Shown here: piece after piece, positions 55,292 to 64,000 of the stretch
Layout of the letters: each line of letters opens with the position of its first letter
How positions within the stretch are numbered: position 1 is the stretch's first letter
Assembly: GCF_003369915.1 (NCBI RefSeq)
Contig: NC_046675.1
Span: 14,446,001 to 14,510,000 of the forward strand
DNA length: 64,000 bases
DNA from: Drosophila miranda
Lineage: Eukaryota; Arthropoda; Insecta; Diptera; Drosophilidae
Direction: 5' to 3'
Notes under the pieces: model-generated
The model's database searches: none
The model's input: the letters and a program-made list of their open reading frames with translations, nothing else
Told to the model about the DNA's origin: nothing
Made by a program: the position numbers and the translations under genes

Positions 55292-57717
55292 TTAATAGAT
55301 GTCGGGGCAGCCGCTCCAGTCCTGCGCCTCCTTGGCCTCCCAGTAGGTGTTCTTGTACACATGGACAAAGTTCTCGCTGTCCTCCTCCTTCTCGCGCTTG
55401 AACCACATGGGCTCGTAGGCCGGATAGGGTCTGCCCTCGGATGCCGCATGCTCCGCTTCGCTCTCCCGCTGCCTGCGCACCGTACGCTGCTTCTCCTCGA
55501 GACGCAGCTTCTCGTTGTTGCTCTCATCCCAGTTGCCTTGCTCCATCAGCCGCTGGTCGGGACGTCGTCTGCAGTCCGTTGGCGCCACACCCTCCTCCTC
55601 CTCGTTGAGCTGGCAGGCCAGTGTCGTGAAATTGTAGTACTTATCCGAATCGGCCGGTGCGGGACGGCGCTGCCATGCCACCTTGTACTCGCCGGTGGTG
55701 TATGTGGGGCTGTCCGGAGTGCCCGATGTCTTGAGGACGGGCGCAATCTCGATCTGGGCATCCCAGGTGCCGCGAATCACCCACTTGACCTCGTTGTGCT
55801 GATTCATAACCACGCCCTTGACGCTCCGCTGCACCTCGCGACTGAAGTACGAGTACGGGATGAAGTTCAGGATGCACTTGTTGCCCTGCGACGCATGGGA
55901 GCCGATTATCTCCATCTCCCCGTGCTGGTCCACCCACAAGCGGCCCACGATAATGTTGTTTACGGTGGTGGTCACCTTGTGCCAGGAGTAGCGGTTGCCG
56001 CTCTTCAGGAACTGCACATAAGCCCCGCCCAAGGGATTTATCTGAAACAAGCAAGAAAAACGAAAACAATGACGTTTCAATCGAATGTAGAACATAGTAG
56101 CCTTTGGAGACAAACCTGAACATATTTGCCGCGAAACTTGCTGGTCATCGAGAACTCCTGCCAGCAGACCCATTTGGTGCTCTCGCAGTGGAGCGCCGCG
56201 ACTGGGGGATGATGGGAGACCTGCTCGGCCAGGCAGCGCCAGCCGAAATCGTCCATGCGATCGCACTCATAGGTCTCTCCGAGCAGTGGATTGAACGGTT
56301 TGCCCGTGCGGTTCGTTGTCGTTGCGTACGCGGAGACGGTGAAGGCGGCCACATGGGCTAGCTGTTCGCACGCATCCTTGCAGTTGGCGGCCTGATCGAG
56401 TATGTCCGAATACTCGTAGTCCTCCACCAGGCGCTGGAGCATGGAGAGCGGCTCGTTGAAGTTCACGGGCATGGGGATCTTCGACAGATCCTTGCCAATG
56501 CAGTTCTTCATGATGGACCACAGGCTCAGGGGATAGTTGGGCTTATCGGGGACCCTCTGGCGGCGAAACTTCACCGGCCTGCTGCTCCTGGTACTGCTAG
56601 CCCGCGACTCACTGTTCTCCAACTGGGCGGCCCGATCCACATCGTCTTCGTCGTCCACGTAGTGCCCTCCGCCGGAGGCAACGCGGGGCGCACTCACCAG
56701 ACAGACCTGTTGGATGGTTTTGATGGTGCGCTTCTGTTCGTCGCTCTCCGAGGAGCTGCCCGTCTGGCCATCGAACTGGTCCTCGGAGCTGCTGCGTCGT
56801 TTGTTCAGTTTCAGGATGAAGGTGCCATCCCCGGGTAAGGCGTGCTCCAGAGCGTCAAAGAACTCCACCTCGTCGTCGGAGGTTAGAGCCGTGTTGGAGC
56901 TGCTGCCGCCAGCGTTCAGGGACATTGTGGTGCTGGACGAGACCATGGGCGGAACGGGTTTGTTTTGGCGCACCAGGACGGCGGCCTGCTCCATCTGGGA
57001 CTGCTGCTTGGCCATCTGCTCGATTATCTCCTCGAGCTTCAGGCGCTGCTCGCGCTCGTGGTGGAGCATCTTGGACCACTTGTGGCCCTGCGCCTCGGCC
57101 GAATGGAGATAGTCATTGCCAGCATTGATCATCGCATTCGATGTTATCCGAAAGAGCGTGGCCCGCTCGTTGACTATTTTTGTGCGGCTGGCCAGCGACT
57201 CCTCTTCGTTGGACTCCAGATCGTTGAGGGCCCGCTGCAGGGCGGCTCCGTGCTTAGTGATCAGATCGTAGCAGGTGCGCATGTTCTCCAGCCGCTCGGT
57301 GAGATCCCGCACCACCGAACTGATCTCTTGGCTGGGCACCACCTGGGCCGTCTCCTCCTCCTCCTCTTCCTCGCTCTCTATCGCCCGAATGGCCTTGACC
57401 TTGGCCAGCTCGAGGGCCGTCACCCAGGACTGTCGTTCCACCTCGGTGCCCGCTTTGATGTGAAATGTCTGCGTGCCGCCGTTCGAGATGACAAAGGTGC
57501 ACGAGTCGACTGTGTGGATGAGGGCACCGTGCAGCGAGATGGTGCCGCGACATGTGTGGTTTATCTCCGACTGGTTGCGGTAGTAGCTGAGCACACCCTT
57601 GGACAGGACGAACCATCGCCGCTGGTAGCCCTTGATGTAGTTGGTCCACTTTAGCAGCCATCCCTTCATCTCCGGCAGCCCCTTCTCGGCCAGTGCGTTG
57701 CCTGCGGCGTCCGTCAT
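55292..57717 (-). CDS. Osbp: oxysterol-binding protein
   Basis: Two exons, 56116-57717 and 55292-56041; 783 aa. It transfers sterol against phosphatidylinositol 4-phosphate at ER-Golgi contact sites. A PH domain lies at residues 17-115 (GWLLKWTNYIKGYQRRWFVL). Coiled-coil segments follow, then an FFAT motif EFFDALE at 285-291 in an acidic context for VAP binding. The lipid-binding ORD starts near 400, with the family signature EQVSHHPP at 498-505. The ATG at 57717 has a good context (CACCATGA) and places the PH domain at the usual distance; the open frame continues upstream only from a TTG. The protein ends in a GCPDIY tail. A copy of the promoter-associated repeat lies about 0.5 kb upstream. 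Confidence 0.95.
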
Positions 57718-58226
57718 GGTGGCCCTGGTGGATCCGATGGTGGAACTTCCAGCAGCAGAAGCAGCACTCGCGACGACCTCGGACTGCTCCGACCGACGAC
57801 TTCTGATTAAGCCGTGTCGTTGTCGCCGCGGCAATTGTGCAAATAAACGCCACGTACGACGACAGTGACGGCGGGTGGTGGCGGTGGCAGCGGCGACGGC
57901 GGCAACTACTGGCGAATGACGACCAGCAGCAGCAGTAGCACCAGCAACAACAACCCGAAACTCCGTCTCCTCTTGTCTCGAAAATCGGGCAGCAGCAATT
58001 GTTCGATTATGCGACCGCGTCTGCTGTAGCAGCAGCAGCTTGCATTATAGATTGATTGCACTTTGGCTACCGTGTTCTCTCGTTCTCGCCTCTGTAGCGC
58101 GCTCACAATTGATTTCGTTTCGTGCCGTTTTTCTAATTTTTCTGCAGAAAATAAAGAAACTGTGCAAGTAGGCAGAGTGGGCGCATCTGTGTGCGTGAGT
58201 GTATTGTGTGTGAGTGTGTTGGGCTG
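57718..58226 (-). other. Osbp 5' leader region
   Basis: GC-rich leader with CAG/CAA-type simple sequence (57880-58030), between the Osbp start codon and the motif-1-like site. No splice site was assigned. Confidence 0.4.
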
Positions 58227-58237
58227 CGAGTGTGACC
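58227..58237 (-). promoter_or_regulatory. near-match to motif 1, Osbp promoter
   Basis: GAGTGTGACCC differs from the reverse complement of YGGTCACACTR only at its two outer positions. It directly abuts repeat copy D, as in the ravus promoter. Confidence 0.5.
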
Positions 58238-58500
58238 CTCAGAAATATACCGTAATGTACCGTCTCGTTTTCAAGATATACCGTAAATATACTGACGAAT
58301 TATACAAGTTATATTATACATATTCCTCGTTTTTGATATTCCGTCGAATATTACTAGCTAGATAGAACCCTTAGCCCTGCCCACATATTTTTATCCAATT
58401 AATGAGTCAGTTTTCTACTTGGCTGGCTCATTTAAAATACTCCTTTTTATTGCATTTTGTCTAAAAAAAGGTTTTAGCGAAAAAGGTCAAGCAAATAAAA
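58233..58500 (-). repeat. promoter-associated dispersed repeat, copy D (Osbp)
   Basis: It begins GACCCTCAGAAATATACCG and continues through ATACTGACGAATTATACAAG, ATTCCTCGTTTTTGATATTC, CGTCGAATATTACTAGCTAG, CCTGCCCACAT, to AAAAAGGTCAAGCAAATAAAA. Order and orientation relative to the gene are the same as in copy A. Confidence 0.75.
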
Positions 58501-58535
58501 CGTAAGTGAGTAATCGATCCTATTGCTTAATTTTG

Positions 58536-58790
58536 ATATTCCGTCGAATATTACTAGCTAGGTAGAACTCTCAGCTGTGCCCACATAATTTTATGCCATT
58601 GATGAATACATTTCCTACTAGATTGACTACTTTTAAATACTCCCTTTTATTGTATTGTGTATAAAACAAGGCTTAAACAAAAAAGTTCAATAACAAAACA
58701 GTGGCAACGTAAGTGAGTCATTTCTTACATGCTGTTGGTATATGAAGACTTGTTGCTTGTCAACCGGAGTATGGGCGTTTATATACCCTA
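58536..58790 (-). repeat. promoter-associated dispersed repeat, copy E (tandem partial)
   Basis: It repeats the distal part of copy D (TTTTGATATTCCGTCGAATA, CTAGCTAGGTAGAA, GTGCCCACATAATTTTAT, GGCTTAAACAAAAAAGTTCA) without the ATATACC proximal part. It extends to a GAAGACTTGTTG block that is also present at the far end of copy A. Copies D and E thus form a tandem pair. Confidence 0.65.
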
Positions 58791-60381
58791 TTTCGTGATT
58801 TAATATGAAGATACTGTTTTCAAAACTGTTTTAAAACATAATTATTAATGTCCTTGTCTTAGATTGAAAATAGTTTAATAAAGAGACTGGCTAGTTTTTG
58901 CATATATTGGCGCCTTAGATGAGAAAAATTTTCTCAATTCTATAATACCCATTTTCCCAGGGTATGCAGAGTGATGATCTATGCGTTCCAATGTTGTGCG
59001 ACAATGCTGCTCAGTGAAAAAGGACTTGAGCGCCAAATAGAAATTGTTTGAAAGTGAATGAGCGACAAGGATTTAAATACGATCCAATGCAATAATGCTC
59101 GAAAGTACAATTTGAGAGAGAGAAAATTAAAAAAGCCTGCGTACGGAAGTTTCTATACCCTATGTTCTTTAAAATTTTAATTGCTTCCACTACACTTTCC
59201 GACGACCCTCAGAAATATACTGGTTTTCACCCACCGGTATATCGTTATTTCGATAGGTATAGTCGGTTATTTTATCGGCCGTTTCAGCCTAGAGACGAAA
59301 GTAGGTAAATATTTAATGTAAATAGCATTTTAAGCTACGTTTGTTTATATATTTGGTTTCCTTTTAACTTAATGGGGGCTTTGGTGCACTTCAAGCATGC
59401 CCTGAATGCAGTAGTGACTCTTTCTATGTGAAGTTGCAACTCAGTGTCGGTTGGCTGTTAATTTTAAAAACCCAAACCGAACTTTTTGCGCCGCATGGTG
59501 TGTTTACCTGCCCAATGACTCATTTCGCAATTAAAAAGATTGCACGTGTAATTGGGTTACAGTTGTATATTTATAAATACGGGGCTTGATAAATAGCAAA
59601 AAAATACAAATTTGTGTATAACAAGGTGGGGGTGGGGCGGGCGTCAGCCTCGAGAGCCAGCTGGGGTTTTGGTTTTCGTTTTGTTCACTTACTACACTTC
59701 TCGGCCCATGAGTAGCGGAAGGAACGTATCATGTGGATAAGGCTGCAAATACAAAGATTGGTCATAAAGGCTGGCAGGCAAAGGCAGAGGCAGAGGCATA
59801 AAGTACTGCAGGTGCTACGATACGATATGATGGGAAATGACTCAGGCAGAGGGACGGCACAGAATTCGGAACAACGACAAGCAGAAGAGGGGGACACCAC
59901 ATGATGTGTACAATGTGTATTGATGTATATACAGAAAATCGTTTATTCGTAGGCAGTTGTTGCATAATATAAAATAAATATGTATACAGTTACAAGTAAT
60001 TTAAAAGTACAAATACAGTTTCATAGGTTGCTTTGTTTTCCGTTTTCTTTTTGTTTTGTTTTATAGTCCCTGACGGCACTTTTCACAAAGTTTCAAGATC
60101 GCGGATCATCGGTCGGTCGGTCGGGTCGGGTCGGGCCGGTTCGGTCTTCAATGAACACACGCTTCACAGAACATATGAGAAGGACGTACTACTACACAAG
60201 CTTACACTTTATTGAGGGTCATTATGAGGGGATGTGACGGTAACATAGACAAAAGCGGGGGGAAATATAAATACGAAAAGCAGACAATGCTCGGGCGATC
60301 CTTAGTGGCTATTATGATGTGGGTGTGAGATGGAGGTGGAAGTTGGAGCTTGTTTAATGAGTAAGTAGAAATAGCATTTCG
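58791..60381. other. intergenic region between Osbp and ssh, with ssh 3' UTR
   Basis: AT-rich. A 16-bp repeat fragment GACCCTCAGAAATATAC recurs at about 59208-59225, followed by CACCGGTATATCG and TTTCGATAGGTATAG. The minus-strand AATAAA at 60208-60213 (TTTATT on plus) is a plausible ssh polyadenylation signal, about 170 bp past the stop. No convincing coding frame. Confidence 0.45.
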
Positions 60382-63300
60382 TTACATGGTGTTGTATGCA
60401 GCCGTGTTGAAGCCTGGCTTTGGTGTACTTAGCCTAGTGAGTGGATGGGTCTTCCCATGCTGTGCCAGACGCCTAATCTGCACTTGCTGATGCTGCTGCT
60501 CAGACTGCTGTTGTGGCAGCTGCACGTGGCTGGTGTGGCTGCTGCTGCCGTAGTTGACGCTGGCAGTGAGTCTGGCAGGTGCGGGCGGTGGTCGACTCTC
60601 GCTATAATCGTGCGTTTTGTTCGACAGCGAGGAGCGATCGTAGTAGGAGCGCGGGCGTTGCTTGTAGCTATTGGCGTTAGTGGCGGCGTTGCAGTTAGTG
60701 CTGTGGCTGTGGCTGTGGCCGTGGCTGTGACTGGCGGTTAATGGCGGCGGCGGCGGCAGTGCGGTGGTTGTAGGCGGGACGATGACTGCAGTCTGGCTCG
60801 CAGCTTGGCTATTGCAGGAAGTGGTTTGATATTTATGCACTAGACCTTTTACATTACGATCACAATTTTCGCTTACGCTGGAATCGGACGAGTTCGACGT
60901 TGAGGAGGAGCTGGAGGAGGACACATGATTCGCGTGCTGAGCAACTGGTGACGAGGGCAGTGATTGGTGTGTCGTCGTCTTCTTAGCCCCCATCTGTGGG
61001 GCAGCTGTTGCTGAGCTGGCAGTAGCAGAACCACTAGTCGCTGCAGTGCTGCTCGTCGGGCAAACAGTGGGTGCACAAGGTGCACAAGGTGCACCCGCTG
61101 CCACAGTCAAGACTACCGCCACCGATCCCACACCAACCACTGCCGCCTTGGCCTCAAAGTTCTGCTTGAGTATTTGCACATTACCGGAAATTCGCTGATC
61201 CTCAGCCAGCGTCTGATTGGGGCACCGCAAAACCACTGCCGCAGTCGCCGCCTCCAGGTCGCTGGTCGTGTTCTTGTTCTCAATATCGCTGGTGTGCATC
61301 AGCTCCTCGCTGTTGCAGCGCAGCGGCTGCCTCTGCCTGGGACTGTTGGCCGAGGAGGCGCTCCGGTAGAGGGTTGCAGACCTCCTCTGACCAGCACCAG
61401 CCCCAGCCCCAGCAGCATCTCCTCCGCTGGTATCCAGCTCTTGGTCCTGCTCCTGGGCATCCTCTGGGCAGCGCTTCTTCAGCACCGTGCTCTCCTCCAG
61501 CTTCTGCTTGGTGCGCTTGACTGTCCCCAGCTGGCCTCCGCTCCCGCTTACGCTTACGCTTCCTCCCTCGCTGACGTTGCAGTTGCTGGCAGTCTTCGGG
61601 TCAGTGCTGATCCTGCTGCAGCTGCTCCGCTTCAGATCTTGGATCTCGCCCTCGAAGATGGCCGTGGTGTTGCGATTGCTGTCGTAGTAGCTGCCGGAAC
61701 TTGTGCGCAGCGGCAAACTGCTCCGGTTGTCCCCCGATCCCCAGCTGGAGTGTCGCGACGGCGGCTCCCGCTGTCGCAGGCCGCGGTTGCGTAGCATGAT
61801 GGATTGTTGCTGCTGCTGCGACTGCTGCGGCGTGGCATCTAGAATAATTCCCCCGCTGGGTCCAAATGCCTCTGTCCACGAATGTGTCTTTCGACGCTGA
61901 CGCTTCTCCCGCTCCTCTTTGGCGAATACATTATCCACTTGCGAGGAGAACACATCCGAGGAGCTGGAATCTCTGCGGGGCAATCCTCTTTCGGTAGCGC
62001 TTTCAATGACTCCTCCTCCTCCTCCTCCACCATTGCCTCCCAAGTGGGACGTTTGAGTGATTAGCTTGGTCAGTGAGGTCCACACAGGGCCTGGCTGCGA
62101 CTGTGATGGCGACTGCTGTGGCAACTGATCCGAGCGATGCGCCTCGAGATCATGAACGCGTGTGCGCACCGACAGAGGCGTGTGCTTCTGGATGTGCAGC
62201 ACCTGGTTCTGGGTGACGCTGTAGTTCTCTCCGTTGCTGCCGGGGAAACGCATATTCTTTGGCTCCTCCGCCACGCTGCGCTCCGGCGTGAGGTTCTCCA
62301 TCGACTGGCTCTGCTGTTTGGTGACAACAGCCGTCTGGGTCTTCGGGGAAGTGCTGCTGGAACGTCGCACCATGCGTCGCTGCTTTTGTGCGCTCGATCG
62401 GCGATGGAGTCGCGAGAGTCTTGTGTCCTGCCCCGCCGCCTCCTCGTCCTCCTCCTCGGGTGTCACAACTCCAGCCTCGCCGCTCGACTTGGACTTGGCC
62501 TGATTGAGGGCCTGTATCAGGGGCGTGGGCTCGCTGCCCGGCAACAGCCTCGCATCCTTTGTGCTCTTCAAATTCGTCTCACTCTTGCTGCGCTGCAGCT
62601 TCTCCTTGTTCTTCATGGCGTCCAGCATGCCGCTGTATGTCTCCAACTGGCTCAGAAAGTTCTTGTTCGGCTTGATGCAGCTCCGACGCTCCTTCACATG
62701 ATCCAGCGCTCGCTGGAACTCCCACTTGTAGGCCTTCATGGCATAGGCTATCACCACAGAAGCGGACCGACTCACGCCCATTTTGCAATGGACCAGCACC
62801 TTGGAGCCCTCGGCCTTGGCGCGAGTAATATAACGATATGTGTCGTCCCAGTATTTGAGAAGATTCGTCTTCTCATCATCATATACACGCACGTTAAAGT
62901 ACTCAAACGTCCCAGGGAAGAAGTTATCTATCTCCCGCGTCACATTCAGAATATGGCGAACGCTGCAATCGAGATAAATTATAATATTAGTGTTTCGCAG
63001 ACGACAGAGGACGAGGATACAGTCCATAGTGTGTGTGTGTGCGTGTGTGTCTTGACATACCCATTCTTCTGAAGCTCCTCCAGATTGCTGGCATTCCACT
63101 CGGAGCCCAAATACACGTGCTCGAATATCTTTGTGGGTGCATCCATTTGGCCGAGTATGACAAGCATTTCGGCATCAATGAACGACTTGTACTCGCCCAG
63201 ATCCATGTCCAGTATCTCCTCAAGGCGACCGCGTATATACTTGGAGGTAACCTCGTCCAGGTCCACGGACATCATGATTGCTTTCAACTTCATTTTAATG

Positions 63301-64000
63301 ACACTTTCAGTTTCCTCCTTTTCGGTTGGCCTACAGTGAAAGAGGTCGCATTTAATGAGGAACAAATAAAGTGGAGGGCAGATCTGGGACTCATACTTGT
63401 TCCGTATGGCATCTGGTGAGGGTGGGCGGCGACTCTCTAGCGCATCCATGGCATTCCACTCGTTCAGGCACGACTGATCCGACTCGATGCGTCGCTCGTA
63501 GCTGGAGAGCCAATCGTGCGAGGGGCCGCTCGCATAAAAGTTGTTTTCACGAGCCTTCTTCGATACTTTGTGAATCGTCTGAAGCGCCGACCTGTGCCCC
63601 CGCAGGATGGGAAGTAAGTTTTGATTAAAGCTGGATGGGAAGAAGGTCGTTCCACAACCTACCACATGGCCTGCACCGACACGGGCTTGAAGATGTGTGT
63701 CTTCTCAAACACGGCCACGCTGAAGCCGCTGCAAGGAAGGAAGGAAGGTAGGCAAAATCAGTGTTGGGGCTGTCGGACAACACACACACAAGACAGAGGC
63801 TCACCCATCGCCATCCAGATGGATGGTGGTGTCTGCCAGTATGGGCACCACCAGACCGATTGTCGTCCGCTCATTGCAATCGATGCCGAGCAGGCAGGAC
63901 TCCTCCATGCCCGAGATGTTCTTGTTGTCGCCGGCACCAGCCACATTTTCCTTGTCCGCTGTTTTATCACATTTACTGGCTGCTGCTGCTGCTGCTGCTG
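60382..64000 (-). CDS. ssh: slingshot cofilin phosphatase (5' part of the gene off the right edge)
   Basis: Five exons visible: 63805-64000 (open to the edge), 63663-63728, 63397-63591, 63061-63330 and 60382-62962. Slingshot dephosphorylates cofilin (twinstar) and so promotes actin turnover. Domain order matches the family: a poly-Ala run at the edge, the N-terminal SSH domain (GIDCNERTTIG, FKPVSVQAMW, HDWLSSYE), a DEK-C-like domain (SKYIRGRLEEILDMDLGEYK), then the dual-specificity phosphatase domain (FEHVYLGSEWNASNLEEL) with active site HCKMGVSRSA (HCx2GxxR) near 62760-62787. A Ser/Gln/Pro-rich tail of about 700 residues follows, with Gly, Gln, Ala and His tracts. It ends GFNTAAYNTM. The catalytic Cys and Arg are intact. 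Confidence 0.95.
63028..63050. repeat. (GT)n microsatellite in an ssh intron
   Basis: The short GT/GC run fills most of the 98-bp intron 62963-63060, which splits the phosphatase domain. Confidence 0.8.

Noticed and set aside
57718-57834. N-terminal extension of Osbp
   Set aside because: The upstream start is a TTG. The ATG at 57717 has a good context and gives the family-typical N-terminus.
60445-61794. Long plus-strand frames opposite ssh
   Set aside because: They are complementary shadows of the Ser/Gln-rich ssh tail, with no independent features.

Overview
The window is nuclear DNA from a fly of the genus Drosophila, very probably not D. melanogaster. Genes have short introns (about 60 bp) with GT..AG borders, intergenic DNA is AT-rich with many CA/GA microsatellites, and core-promoter words typical of Drosophila are present (motif 1 GGTCACACT, motif-6-like GTATATTT, DRE TATCGATA). 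The encoded proteins closely resemble Drosophila Ace, Su(var)3-7, ravus, TBC1D5, Osbp and slingshot. A DINE-1/mini-me (Helentron-type) element with a GGAC tetranucleotide tract, and genes that as I recall come from two separate D. melanogaster 3R regions (87E and 96B), suggest Muller element E of an obscura-group-like species. The species is inference.

Layout. 1-10.8 kb: six coding exons of acetylcholinesterase (Ace, minus); its C-terminal exons lie off the left edge. 10.8-29.2 kb: a long non-coding stretch upstream of Ace, probably holding spliced 5' leader exons and the promoter. 29.2-36.3 kb: a 70-aa membrane protein gene (+), ravus (-), and Su(var)3-7 (+) head-to-head with ravus. Both chromatin proteins carry widely spaced W/C2H2 fingers and a C-terminal BESS motif. 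38.1-40.5 kb: TBC1D5 (-). 41.7-45.1 kb: ankyrin + PTB adaptor of the ANKS1/Odin type (+). 45.8-48.0 kb: NuSAP-like spindle protein (+). 49.0-50.2 kb: intronless Trf4-type poly(A) polymerase (+). 50.4-51.5 kb: the Helentron-like element. 52.2-54.5 kb: M3-family oligopeptidase homologue that has lost its zinc motif (+). 55.3-57.7 kb: Osbp (-). 60.4-64.0 kb: slingshot cofilin phosphatase (ssh, -), with its 5' part off the right edge.

Most striking is a dispersed repeat of about 200-330 bp, found five times or more. Four copies sit immediately upstream of four unrelated genes (ravus, the NuSAP-like gene, the M3-like gene, Osbp), always with the same end facing the gene. That end is full of ATATACCG (motif-6-like) words and usually abuts a motif 1 site. 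It looks like a mobile element that carries, or inserts into, M1BP-type housekeeping promoters. Other notable items are a second repeat family with CAGTGCTGCCA ends, an 85-bp structured insert with a perfect 12-bp target duplication, a possible alternative terminal exon in the ANKS1-like gene, four perfect CRE sites in the Ace locus, and a likely synteny junction near the Helentron.

Exon borders were placed by hand from reading frame and splice consensus. For each complete multi-exon gene the summed coding length is divisible by three. No database search was possible.
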